40,886 nucleotides of DNA from Deltaproteobacteria bacterium (lineage in GTDB: Bacteria; Desulfobacterota; Binatia; Bin18): assembly GCA_016874775.1 (NCBI GenBank), contig VGTJ01000001.1:1-40886 (forward strand), read 5' to 3'. A program made the translations under genes and the position numbers. Below the pieces are notes generated by a model. That model saw only the letters and a program-made list of their open reading frames with translations. It was not told where the DNA came from and searched no databases. Within the stretch, counting starts at the first letter, position 1. Each line of letters begins with the position of its first letter. This document shows positions 31,609 to 40,200 of the stretch, piece by piece.

Positions 31609-32811
31609 ATGGATGAGGCGACGAAACCAGCTCAACCCGCGATACGACTCACCTGGCTCGACAGTATGAAGGGGATCTCGATTCTCTGGATCGCCTTTTT
31701 CCATTTCTATACGACGTATACGAATCATCGCTATCCTGACCCGCTCGGGCCAGCCTATTTCCCTAAGTTTCTTGAGCAGTGTACGCCATCAGCCAGCACC
31801 CTGTGGTGTGTGAGTCATGGCTTTTGGGTGGCGGTCTGGTCAGTGGGGTTTCATGCAGTTGCTGTCTTTCTCGTCTTGAGTGGTTTTGGGCTGACCTACT
31901 CTTTGGCGAAGACGGGCGTTCCGGAAGATGGCTGGCTGGGCTGGTATCGCGGACGCTTGTTACGCTTGTTCCCCATGTACTGGGTGGCCCACTTCGTGTA
32001 TCTCGTGTCACCGTTTGTGGCTCGTCCTGAGCCGATCGACTACCGTTTCTTCCTGAGTCTTTTGGGAGACCGTGTCTATCCGGTGTACTCGCTCTTCTAC
32101 TACATCAATCCGGCGTGGTGGTATTTTGGCTTGCTGATTCAACTCTACCTCATCTTTCCGCTGTTGTTCCGTATGCTGCAGAAGCTCGGGCCGGTCTGGT
32201 TTCTGGTGGTCTGCGGTGTCGCGACCGTAGTCATTCGTTATCTGTTGCTCTTTACGATCAGTGCGCACGGTTATTACGTCCAGGGAGCGTTTGGCGGGTC
32301 GCGGCTGTGGGAGTTTGCGTTAGGGATGGTGCTGGGCTTGCTCTATCGCCGCTCGGCGAGTGATGCTGATGATCGACTCTTTTCGTTTCCGGCGATCACC
32401 GGTGGCGCTGTTCTGTATGTGTTGGGCTTATATAGCTACGCCAATTCTGTGACGTACATCTTTAATGACGCACTCATCGGCACTGGACTGTTTGTGATTC
32501 TTGCTCACGTTGCGCGGTGGTGTGATCTCCTGCCACGGTTCGGTGGGACCTTAGCCTACGTTGGTGCATTCTCATACGGGCTGTATTTGTTGCACCAGCC
32601 CTATGTCATTTACTTCGGTGAGCGCATGCGCGAGATGCCTGAACTTCTCTTTAGTGTCCTGGCGTGGGGTATTATCGCGTTGATTACGATAGCTGCCATT
32701 CCGCTCGAACGCTATGTGAATCAACTGACGAATTGGGTGTTGGATCGGAAGAAAGAAAGCCGTCAGCCACCAGCCGTCAGCTATCAGCCGAATCTTGAGA
32801 TCAAGAGTTAA
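31609..32811 (+). CDS. Acyltransferase-3 family membrane protein
   Basis: A 400-residue protein with about ten membrane helices. The N-terminal WLDSMKGISILWIAFFHFYTTY carries the His in helix 1 typical of OafA/YrhL-like acyltransferases, followed by FLVLSGFGLTYSLAKTG and WYRGRLLRLFPMYWVAHFVYL. Near the end, GGTLAYVGAFSYGLYLLHQPYVIYF is the usual family motif. These proteins move acetyl or other acyl groups onto surface sugars or lipids. The last 20 codons come from a repeat tract (CAGCCACCAGCCGTCAGC), so the C-terminal tail may be recently extended. Confidence 0.9.
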   Translation: MDEATKPAQPAIRLTWLDSMKGISILWIAFFHFYTTYTNHRYPDPLGPAYFPKFLEQCTPSASTLWCVSHGFWVAVWSVGFHAVAVFLVLSGFGLTYSLAKTGVPEDGWLGWYRGRLLRLFPMYWVAHFVYLVSPFVARPEPIDYRFFLSLLGDRVYPVYSLFYYINPAWWYFGLLIQLYLIFPLLFRMLQKLGPVWFLVVCGVATVVIRYLLLFTISAHGYYVQGAFGGSRLWEFALGMVLGLLYRRSASDADDRLFSFPAITGGAVLYVLGLYSYANSVTYIFNDALIGTGLFVILAHVARWCDLLPRFGGTLAYVGAFSYGLYLLHQPYVIYFGERMREMPELLFSVLAWGIIALITIAAIPLERYVNQLTNWVLDRKKESRQPPAVSYQPNLEIKS

Positions 32812-32930
32812 AGAAAGTCGAAATTCACCAGCCGAAAATGGAGAGCGCTTACATGAACGGGGCGGAGTAGAGCCTGTGGTTTGTCTCTCTCCAGTCCCCA
32901 GTCCCCAACCCCTAACCCCCAAAGAGAACG

Positions 32931-34208
32931 TTGAACTCACTCAAAGATTGGCACCTCAACGAAGACCGTTTCCTCCGTGTCCTCAATGGCATGATGGAGG
33001 TCAGCGAGCGCCTGCAAAATTTTCCACAGAAAGATAAACCGCAACCACAAGAAGATCTGGCTGGCGATATCGTTCTTTCTGAACTGACCCCTTTGATACA
33101 AGAGGGCGGCCTTCGCGCAGAACGTGTGAGCTACGCTGAGGGGCGAGGCAACCTGCTGTTGACCTATCCTGGGAAGAGCACCCGTACGGTGGCGTTTGTT
33201 GGTGCGCATCTTGATGTCGTTCCGGCAGACCCTGCCGAGTGGCAACGCCCGCCGTTCATGTTGCAAATCGAGGGAGAACGCTTATATGGGCGTGGAGTCA
33301 CAGATTGTTTGGGACATGTCGCTGTTGTGACCGATCTGTTTGCGCAGTTGGCTGAACATCGAGTTGAACTTGACTGTAGTGTGGTAGCGGTCATTATTGC
33401 GAATGAAGAACTCTCCTCAGTCAGCGGTATCGGTATTGGAAAATTGATGAAAGAGGGGAAGCTCGATCACCTCAAGAACGGGCCTCTGTATTGGTTGGAT
33501 AGTGCTGACTTCGGTCCAACTATCGGCACGGGTGGTATGGCGACGTGGAAACTCACCGTGGAAGGAAAGGCTGCCCATTCGGGTTTTCCGCAAAACGGTA
33601 TCAACGCTGCAGAACTTGCCTTTGCCGTTACCCAAAAGCTGCAGGAGTGGTTCTACACCAATTACCCGCCACATCCGAAGGAGTATGAATACGGTTTTCT
33701 TGTGCCGTCGTCGTTCAAACCGACTCGGGTACAGGCTGAGAATGATACCTTGGCCAAGATCCCGGCCAAGGCAGTAGTCGAAGGGGATATTCGTCTCACT
33801 CCTTGGTATTCAGGACAAGAAGTGAAGGACGGAGCACTGGCGTTCGTACAAAAACTCGATGTGAGTCAACTGGTGGGTTATGGCCCAAGTCGCTATCAGG
33901 TTGCGGAGGCGATCGGGACGGTGAAACTTGAACTCGGTGCCCCAGGAGGTGGGATTGCTTGCGACCTCGCCTCGCCAGGGTATCATGCGTTGCGTGAGGC
34001 GATCCTCGCTGTCCGTGGCGACGCCCGTCCGTTCGCCCTCACGGGGACTCTCCCGTACGTACGTTCTCTCCAACAGCACGGGTTTGACGTACACATCACG
34101 GGATTCGGGCGGATGGACACTTACCATGCGCCGAATGAATTTGCGGAACTGGGGCATATGCGCGACGGGTTTCGTATTCTCTGTGAGATCATTTCACGCT
34201 TTGGCTGA
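32931..34208 (+). CDS. Plant-type acetylornithine deacetylase-like M20 peptidase
   Basis: A 425-residue protein with a TTG start; the frame is interrupted upstream and the next ATG would remove conserved sequence. M20 ligands: VGAHLDVVPADP, YGRGVTDCLGH, IANEELSSVSG, WLDSADFG. Several signatures, GVTDCLGHVAVVTDL, NGPLYWLDSADFG, YPPHPKEYEYGFLVPSSFKP, LTGTLPYVRSLQQHGFDV and DTYHAPNEFAEL, closely resemble the plant acetylornithine deacetylase group as I recall it. The classical bacterial ArgE at 19086 differs. It probably hydrolyses an N-acyl amino acid. The ribosome site is weak, and the preceding 118 bp is repeat sequence. Confidence 0.8.
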   Translation: MNSLKDWHLNEDRFLRVLNGMMEVSERLQNFPQKDKPQPQEDLAGDIVLSELTPLIQEGGLRAERVSYAEGRGNLLLTYPGKSTRTVAFVGAHLDVVPADPAEWQRPPFMLQIEGERLYGRGVTDCLGHVAVVTDLFAQLAEHRVELDCSVVAVIIANEELSSVSGIGIGKLMKEGKLDHLKNGPLYWLDSADFGPTIGTGGMATWKLTVEGKAAHSGFPQNGINAAELAFAVTQKLQEWFYTNYPPHPKEYEYGFLVPSSFKPTRVQAENDTLAKIPAKAVVEGDIRLTPWYSGQEVKDGALAFVQKLDVSQLVGYGPSRYQVAEAIGTVKLELGAPGGGIACDLASPGYHALREAILAVRGDARPFALTGTLPYVRSLQQHGFDVHITGFGRMDTYHAPNEFAELGHMRDGFRILCEIISRFG

Positions 34209-34224
34209 ATGAAAGGAGGAAGCG

Positions 34225-35175
34225 ATGCACTATCGAACACTGGGGAGAACTGGCGTACGCGTGTCCGACGTTGGTTTTGGCGCGATGACCATTGGCGGTG
34301 AAATCTTTGGTGCAACCGATGACCAAGAGTCGTTGCGTGCGCTGAATCATGCTCTCGATATGGGCATGAACTTTATCGACACTGCGGATGCCTATGGGCG
34401 CGGTCATAGCGAGGAACTATTGGGACAGCTACTGAAAACCCGTCGCAAAGATGTTGTCCTTGCGACCAAGGGCGGCAACCAGTTCACCGTCCGACAAGGA
34501 CTACGCAACTTCGACCCTGACTATATTACCTCTGCGCTGGAAGCGAGTCTCAAACGGTTACAAATTGACACTATCGATCTCTATCAGTTGCACAATCCCT
34601 CACCAGAAGTGATGCGACAAGGTGCGATCTTCGAGCGGCTCGACCGCTGCAAACGTGAAGGTAAGATTCGTTTCTACGGTGTGTCGTTGGAGAAAACTGA
34701 GGATGGCCTTGTCGCGATCGAGACCGGCAAGCCCGATACGCTACAAGTCGTGTACAACATTCTGCATCAAGACCCCGAAGAGCAGTTGTTTCCCCTGGCG
34801 CAGAAAGAGAACATCGGTATTCTTGCGCGTGTTCCCCTTGAGCGTGGCGTACTTACGGGACGGTTCAAGAAACGCGAGGAATTTGTCGAGAAAGATTGGC
34901 GGCGCGGCGCATTTCCTGAGGACGGACTGGCACAGACGCACGCAGCCGTGGAGAAGCTGGACTTTTTGGTGAAAGGTGATGTGCCGAATCTTGCTCAAGC
35001 CGCACTGCGGTTTATCTTGAGCCACCCCGCAGTCTCGACGGTGATTCCAGGGATACGCACCGTACGACAAGTGGACGACAACCTTATCGTCAGCGGGAAA
35101 GTGCTATCTGGTACCGATTTGGTCCGGCTACGGGAATTGTATCGCAGCGAGTTCTATCAGTTGCCGTTTCACTAA
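34225..35175 (+). CDS. Aldo/keto reductase
   Basis: A 316-residue protein with GAAAGGAGG upstream, 16 bp after the M20 gene. The catalytic tetrad is complete: Asp52 and Tyr57 in FIDTADAYG, Lys82 in ATKGG, and His123 in YQLHNPS. N-terminal YRTLGRTGVRVSDVGFGAM and C-terminal ALRFILSHPAVSTVIPGIRT are standard for the YajO/Tas-like branch. It reduces aldehydes or ketones with NADPH in the cytoplasm. It is probably cotranscribed with the deacetylase-like gene. Confidence 0.92.
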   Translation: MHYRTLGRTGVRVSDVGFGAMTIGGEIFGATDDQESLRALNHALDMGMNFIDTADAYGRGHSEELLGQLLKTRRKDVVLATKGGNQFTVRQGLRNFDPDYITSALEASLKRLQIDTIDLYQLHNPSPEVMRQGAIFERLDRCKREGKIRFYGVSLEKTEDGLVAIETGKPDTLQVVYNILHQDPEEQLFPLAQKENIGILARVPLERGVLTGRFKKREEFVEKDWRRGAFPEDGLAQTHAAVEKLDFLVKGDVPNLAQAALRFILSHPAVSTVIPGIRTVRQVDDNLIVSGKVLSGTDLVRLRELYRSEFYQLPFH

Positions 35176-35466
35176 ATAGGACCACAGAAGATTTGTACAC
35201 TTCCTGACGCATAGTGAAATCCTCCCTAGTACCGTGTTTCGCAAGTGCATTAGCGGTGAAATCGTAGGGCGCGTACCACGCGCTAGTCAGTTGGCGCGCT
35301 TCGCACGCCCTACAACTGTTTGTTTAAATCTTAGTTGAAAGGGTTGACGTTGGAAGCTGTTACCCCCACAAGGTCCAAAAGAGTTCCAGCTCAAGACTAT
35401 CGATTTTGTGGAAATATGCCCCTTCTCCATTCTATGTAACTATTTCCACACTACAAATAAGGATTT
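35176..35466 (+). promoter_or_regulatory. Region upstream of the exosortase with an inverted repeat
   Basis: No gene is supported. 35255-35313 holds a dispersed palindromic motif (GTAGGGCGCG ... CACGCCCTAC). TGTGGAAATA at 35407-35416 and TATTTCCACA at 35441-35450 are a perfect 10-bp inverted repeat 24 bp apart, ending 16 bp before the exosortase ATG and overlapping the likely promoter. It could be an operator. AAGGA lies just before the ATG at 35467. Confidence 0.45.
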
Positions 35467-36406
35467 ATGGTGCCTGTACAAGAGTATGATACCTCGCGTA
35501 GTCAACACGGTTTGCGGTCCACAGCTTCCCCGGTTGCAGTTCAACCGTCTTGGTTAGGAAAAACCACAGTTCGTTTTTCTTGCGGTTCTCCTCGTAGTAC
35601 TCTACCGAAACGTTTTCAGAGATCTGGCTATCGACTGGTGGGAGAACCCTGATTACGTTCACGGGTCACTCGTGCCCTTTTTTACGCTATTTCTCTTCTG
35701 GAAGCGGAGAGAACAAATACAGAGATTGACCCACACCGGACATAATGTCGGTATTTTTCCTATGCTCCTTGGCATTGGTATGCTGTTAGTGGGCGAGCTT
35801 GGGGTTGGTGAATTTCTCATGCGTTGCTCATTACCCGTGACGGTCGCTGGCCTTATCCTTTTCCATTGCGGTCTGCAAACTTTACGCCTGTGCATTTTTC
35901 CGTTGTTGTTTTTCTTCTCAGCGATTCCACTGCCAGCTCTTGCTTTTAACGCAATCACGTTCCCTCTACAGACGCTCGCGGGGCAATCTGCTATCTGGGT
36001 GCTCGACGCTTTCGGAATTGCCGTGACAAGCGACGGCAATATTATCTATCTCAGCAATATTACCTTAGGTATTCCCGAAGCGAGTAAGGGAATTCGGTCG
36101 CTGATTTCGCTCGTAATGCTAGCGGCTATTTGGGCTCAGCTCACCTTGCCGTCTATTGTGGAAAAAGCTGCGTTCGTTTTTCTTACTATTCCTGCAATCG
36201 TTGTTGCCAATATGTGTCGGATTGTGCTGACTGGAGTTGTCAGCCAGGCATGGGGGAAATCTTCTGCGACAGGGATCTTTCAGGTATTCTCTGGCTGGGT
36301 CACTTTCCTTGTCGCAGTTGTTTTTCTAGCAACAGCGCATAGTGCGCTACGACTTAGCAAAAGGGTATTTGGGAAGGATCGTGTGTGCAAAACCGCTATA
36401 GAATAA
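35467..36406 (+). pseudogene. Exosortase with shifted N-terminal frame and lost catalytic Cys and His
   Basis: The ATG at 35467 has AAGGA upstream. About 30 codons later the exosortase frame lies one base on (open from 35558), reading FVFLAVLLVVLYRNVFRDLA, then IDWWENPDYVHGSLVPFFTL. That frame has no start codon before the GTG at 35672, so an extra base, perhaps in the A5 run at 35559-35563, has split the gene. Eight or so membrane helices follow. The active site is altered: exosortases have EACSGIRS, this one EASKGIRS; the final catalytic His is Gln in GIFQVFSGW. The middle Arg (ANMCRIVL) is kept. Transpeptidase activity is therefore unlikely. The end overlaps epsI by 22 bases. Confidence 0.75.
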
Positions 36407-37026
36407 TCATTTCCTGTTGTCTCCTGATCGGTGCAACTGTCTTGCTAGAGCAGCGTGTAGAAGAGGAAAAACCACAACTCCATCGCCGCCTGAGTTCCCT
36501 CCCTACAACAATAGCGGAATGGCGTGGTGACCAGGGCGTTGCGCTCAACGCAAGAATTCACGATCGCTTGCAGTTTAGTGATTACCTCAACCGTCGGTAT
36601 GTTGACTCTACTGGGCGCTTTCTGTGGTTGTATATTGGTTACTGGGAGTCTCAACGACGTGGAGCAGTTCCTCACTCTCCGAAACATTGCCTACCTGAAG
36701 ATGGATGGAATCCGATTGAAGCTCGGCGTATTACATTTCCTCTTGCGCCGGGAACAACTCCGGTGGCAGTAAACCGCTACGTTGTGCAAAAAGATGAGCA
36801 GCGATACCTTGTCCTCTATTGGTATCTCTCCCAAAACCAACCTGTCGCTGACGAAACATTCTATCGGCTGTTACTGGTGAAGAACGCTTTGTTGTCTAAC
36901 CGCACGGATGGCGCTCTAATCCGCATCACGAGCCCTTTGTATGGCACAGTGGAGGAAACCTTCGCGTATCAGGTAAAATATGTTCAGACGATGTATCCTT
37001 TCTTAAAAATTCTTCTACCCGAATAA
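36385..37026 (+). CDS. epsI: EpsI family exosortase-associated protein
   Basis: A 213-residue protein with a GTG start, AAGGA upstream and overlap with the exosortase end. The N-terminal membrane anchor (RIIISCCLLIGATVLL) is followed by a periplasmic domain: TTIAEWRG, LWLYIGYWESQRRGAVPHSPKHCLPEDGW and YLVLYWYLSQNQPVADET. The HSPKHCLPEDGW motif with its single Cys and His is characteristic of EpsI/DUF3485, often encoded with or fused to exosortases. Its exact role in sorting or exopolysaccharide work is unsettled. The reading frame and motif are intact, in contrast to its partner. Confidence 0.88.
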   Translation: MQNRYRIIISCCLLIGATVLLEQRVEEEKPQLHRRLSSLPTTIAEWRGDQGVALNARIHDRLQFSDYLNRRYVDSTGRFLWLYIGYWESQRRGAVPHSPKHCLPEDGWNPIEARRITFPLAPGTTPVAVNRYVVQKDEQRYLVLYWYLSQNQPVADETFYRLLLVKNALLSNRTDGALIRITSPLYGTVEETFAYQVKYVQTMYPFLKILLPE

Positions 37027-37075
37027 ACACACGAAGAGTGATCCTTCTACGTTTTCAACTGAAAAGCTAAAATTC

Positions 37076-37249
37076 CTACCCGAAGAAGGGGCAGTTACGT
37101 ATTGTGTAAGTCTTCATCCATTCTTCCAGTGAGGTACGCGGGGCATCCTTGGTAAACTTGCTTGCTGCATCTGGCATGGCCTTGAGTTTTGCCCAGTCCG
37201 TTTTGCCTTTAGTGCTTTGTGTAGCGTGCGAGCCACGCTTTGTATTCAT
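37076..37249 (-). CDS. BrnA-like antitoxin, 57 aa
   Basis: A 57-residue frame with GGAAGG nine bases upstream of its ATG at 37249. The segment KGKTDWAKLKAMPD resembles the TDWxRLxAMxD opening of BrnA antitoxins, and RTSLEEWMKTYTIR the following acidic helix. The N-terminus is basic (MNTKRGSHATQSTKG). BrnA binds BrnT and represses its own operon. Here it ends abruptly at NCPFFG and has no clear ribbon-helix-helix, so it may be truncated. A BrnT-like remnant overlaps its start, as real brnT genes do. Confidence 0.5.
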   Translation of the reverse strand: MNTKRGSHATQSTKGKTDWAKLKAMPDAASKFTKDAPRTSLEEWMKTYTIRNCPFFG

Positions 37250-37300
37250 GTTTTTCTGCCTTCCGTAGCGAAATCAAACGTAGCTCGCTCGTTTCTCTCA
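37210..37300 (-). pseudogene. BrnT-like toxin remnant
   Basis: In the frame offset from the antitoxin, minus-strand translation from about 37298 gives HSVRETSELRLISLRKAEKH, then EYKAWLARYTKH and a stop. It resembles the last 30 residues of BrnT toxins (RIISARKAT..ER..Y). A stop lies immediately upstream and the deoxyribosyltransferase-like gene occupies the place of the rest. In a neighbouring frame FSERNE could be the preceding strand, hinting at a frameshift as well. The toxin cannot be functional. Confidence 0.4.
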
Positions 37301-37314
37301 CTGAATGTCATTAC

Positions 37315-37737
37315 TTATGCGGGGTGGAGGTCTTCTTGGCTGAGAAGACCGAGTTCCACAAAGCAGCCATAAAGGTCCTCAGTCGTGCGATAAAACGCGA
37401 TGGCAGAAGAAAGTCCCTGCAGCGTTGCTGAGATATCCGCGCCTTCGGGGGCAATCGTAAACACCGGAATGCTATGCGCATAGGCATAGCCCGCTTCGAT
37501 GCCGAGGCCGACGCCTTTTTCAGTGAGGTCGACGACAAGGATATGGCAGGAACGTATCGCATCAAATGTTGTGGTCATCAGCTCGTGTGGAGCTAAGGTC
37601 ACCGCTCCCCAGTGTTCGATATCACGCTGCATGCAGATCGTTTCGAACCCACAGGTTGTGAGTATCTGGGAGATCGATTCGATAGCTTTCCGATTGCGAT
37701 TGTCCAAATGATACTTGATACTGAGGTACGCTTTCAT
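37315..37737 (-). CDS. Nucleoside 2-deoxyribosyltransferase-like protein
   Basis: A 140-residue protein with GGAGG seven bases upstream. It opens MKAYLSIKYHLDNRNRKAIE, then a Rossmann-like strand HILVVDLTEKGVGLGIEAGYAYAHSIPVFTIAP. The D...G.G.E.GYA pattern is the active-site segment of nucleoside 2-deoxyribosyltransferases and deoxynucleoside-phosphate N-hydrolases (catalytic Glu in GIEAGYA). The nucleobase pocket in the N-terminal third is less clear. It could salvage or sanitise nucleotides. Similar folds also occur in defence and effector proteins, so nucleotide cleavage in stress or immunity is an alternative. Confidence 0.7.
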   Translation of the reverse strand: MKAYLSIKYHLDNRNRKAIESISQILTTCGFETICMQRDIEHWGAVTLAPHELMTTTFDAIRSCHILVVDLTEKGVGLGIEAGYAYAHSIPVFTIAPEGADISATLQGLSSAIAFYRTTEDLYGCFVELGLLSQEDLHPA

Positions 37738-37817
37738 TCTTGACCTCCAACGATCGTCTTGTTACTCGACTGCGGGTCAGATTGCAAATTATTTTTGCAT
37801 GGGAAAAGATTGGCCCT

Positions 37818-38981
37818 ATGAATTGGACATTGTCTGCAGATGAACAAACGATCGTGTCTCTTATCGCGCACCTTGCGCGCGAGCGGTTCGCTCCGCGAGC
37901 AGCCGATTATGACGCTGAGAATCGCTTCGCGACAGAGAGCTATGCTGATCTTCGAGAACACCGACTGCTTGAGCTGACGATTCCACAAGAATACGGCGGG
38001 CGAGGCCTCAGCTCGTTGGCGTATAGTTTGGCGATGCGTGAGATGGCGAAAGGTGATGCCTCAACGGCGTGATCCTTCAATATGCATGCGACGATCATGA
38101 CGATTCTCTCTTTGTATGCTTCAGAGGAACAAAAGCGGCGTTACTTTGGTGACGTGATCTCGCAGGGAGCGTTGTTCGCCTCTCTCGGTTCCGAACCTGC
38201 AGGCAGTCCGAACTCGCCGCGGTTTTATGTCGAGACCTCGCTGAGCAAAACCGCCAATGGCTATCGACTCAACGGCGAAAAGCACTTTTGTTCGATCGGC
38301 ACTGCTGCGGCGTATTACTTTGCCTTCGCGATGATCGACGGCACTACCGGACCTCGGGATGGGCTGGTGAGTGTCGTGGTGCCGAAAGGCACGCCGGGCG
38401 TGACATTGAGTGAGACCTGGAACTCGATGTCAATGCGCGCGACGGCCAGTCACAGTATCTCTTTTTGCGAGAGTAGTGTCGCCAATGAGCACATCATTGG
38501 TGCACCTGGGGAAGTTGTTGTCGGCGGAGTGGGCAGTGAATACGTTGTGGGCTATGCGGCCATTTACCTTGGCATTGCTGAAGCGGCGTACGAGTTTGCC
38601 CGGGACTATGCACGAACGCGCGTCGTCAAACCAGACACACGTCCAATTAGTCACAGCCCGTTGATGCAACGCTACATGGGGGAAATGAGCGTCAATCTTG
38701 AAGCCGCACGCCTCATGAGTATGCAAGCCGCGATGACGGCACGTCCTGGTGTTCCTGAACGTGTGTTTGCCCTCCAGCAAGCGAAGTATTTCTCGGTGGA
38801 AACAGCGATGAAGGTTACCGATATTGCGCTGCGCGTGTGTGGTGGTCGAGGTCTCCTCAAGGACTTTCCATTAGAGCGCTACTACCGCGATGTGCGTGCC
38901 GGGGTGGTGATGTTCCCCAGCACGGATTTTCTCCTCTTACAAATTGGCCGGACGGAGTTGGGGTTGAGAGTTAATGAGTAG
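37818..38981 (+). pseudogene. Acyl-CoA dehydrogenase family protein with one in-frame TGA
   Basis: From ATG 37818 the frame reads MNWTLSADEQTIVSLIAHLA to GDASTA, meets TGA at 38070-38072, and continues in the same frame as SFNMHATIMTILSLYASEEQ through to 38981. Read through, it would be 387 residues, the normal family length. Conserved parts on both sides (IPQEYGGRGLSSLAYSLAMREMA; ETSLSKTANGYRLNGEKHFC; LRVCGGRGLLKDFPLERYYRD) show one gene with a nonsense codon. The usual catalytic Glu near the C-terminus is not obvious (AGVVMFPSTDF), so it may not have been a standard dehydrogenase. The downstream piece has an ATG at 38082 but no ribosome site. Confidence 0.8.
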
Positions 38982-38999
38982 ACGAGGCTGACTATCTCT

Positions 39000-40196
39000 C
39001 TAATCCCCATCTGCCGTTGCCATTTGTAACTTTCTCATCGGCGCTGCTTGCGGCGGTGCAGAGGAGGGCAGGAAGAAGACAATCAGCCACGGCAGGAGTG
39101 GTAGGATACTAATGATTTGCATGGCGGTGTCGACGCCCCAGGTGTCGGCAATCCAACCAAGGCCGGTGACCCCAAGTCCGCCAGCACCGATGCCGACTCC
39201 GGTCATCAGACCGGCTGTGACCCCTAATCGCCCGCGCATCAGTCCTTGAGCAATGACGAGTGTGACTGAGAACATCGGTGAGATACACATACCGATCAGC
39301 GCGAGAAACACGACACTGATGGGGCCGCTGGTATTGAGGAAAAGATAAATGAGCGGACACAAAACTCCCATGTTGAAGATAAGAAACAACTTGTGACCAA
39401 TACGATCTGAGAGAGGGCCAGCGATCAAGGTACCAATGGCGCCAGAAATTAACAGGAGGGACAGTAACGAACTGACAACCAGCCCGCTCTCACCGCGTGC
39501 CGAGAAATACAGCGGGACATACGTGACCAGCCCTGAATGGACACAAGCGCCCAGCGTGACAATCAGCACGACGAGCGTCATGGCATACGCGGGAATTTGC
39601 GTGCTGCTCATATCGGTCTTAGCTTGTTGTTCGGCGTTGGTGCGAGCGAGCCACGGCAGTGACCAGAGAAAGAGTGCGCCGACGAGCAATCCTGGAATGA
39701 GCAATAACAGCAATCCAGGCTGACCAAATGCTGCTAAACAACCAGCGATTGCCAGTGGCCCGAGGCCGAAGCCAATGTTGCCACCGACCGAGAAGATCGA
39801 AATGCCGGTAGCTTTCTTCTCACCAGTTGAGAGGTACGCAGTTTTGTACGCTTCTGGGTGATAACTGGCGATGCCGATCCCGCTGAAGCAGATCAAACAG
39901 ACGAGGATTGCGTAATTAGGTGCCAGGCCAACGGCAGCCATGCCGCAGGTCGCGGCAAGCACCCCGAACGGTAACAGCCACGGACGTGCACTGCGATCTG
40001 ACATATGGCCGAAAATTGGCTGAATCAGTGATGACGAGAGATTCGCGACCAAGACAAGCGTACCAAGGGCAGTGTATGAGAGGGAAAAGGTGCTCTTGAG
40101 AAAAGGCAGTAGCGCAGGAAGCGCACCAGTGTTGAGGTCAACCATCGCATGTCCCAACCCTAACAAGGCCAACGCTTTTTTGTTCATGTCTTGCAT
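39000..40196 (-). CDS. MFS transporter, fosmidomycin-resistance-like
   Basis: A 398-residue protein with twelve expected helices. The N-terminus (ALALLGLGHAMVDLNTGALPALLPFLKSTFSLSYTALG) and GIGIASYHPEAYKTAYLSTGEKKATGISIFSVGGNIGFGLGP are characteristic of the Fsr/YfcJ-like MFS branch, with the conserved YHPE segment. These are drug or small-molecule exporters. A weak GAGG precedes the start, four bases after the stop of the next transporter gene, so the two are cotranscribed. It is convergent with the acyl-CoA dehydrogenase remnant, 18 bp apart. Confidence 0.9.
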   Translation of the reverse strand: MQDMNKKALALLGLGHAMVDLNTGALPALLPFLKSTFSLSYTALGTLVLVANLSSSLIQPIFGHMSDRSARPWLLPFGVLAATCGMAAVGLAPNYAILVCLICFSGIGIASYHPEAYKTAYLSTGEKKATGISIFSVGGNIGFGLGPLAIAGCLAAFGQPGLLLLLIPGLLVGALFLWSLPWLARTNAEQQAKTDMSSTQIPAYAMTLVVLIVTLGACVHSGLVTYVPLYFSARGESGLVVSSLLSLLLISGAIGTLIAGPLSDRIGHKLFLIFNMGVLCPLIYLFLNTSGPISVVFLALIGMCISPMFSVTLVIAQGLMRGRLGVTAGLMTGVGIGAGGLGVTGLGWIADTWGVDTAMQIISILPLLPWLIVFFLPSSAPPQAAPMRKLQMATADGD

Positions 40197-40200
40197 ATGC

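Noticed and set aside
38070-38072. TGA as selenocysteine codon
   Set aside because: The position in acyl-CoA dehydrogenases is not a Cys or active-site residue, and I see no SECIS-like hairpin just downstream.
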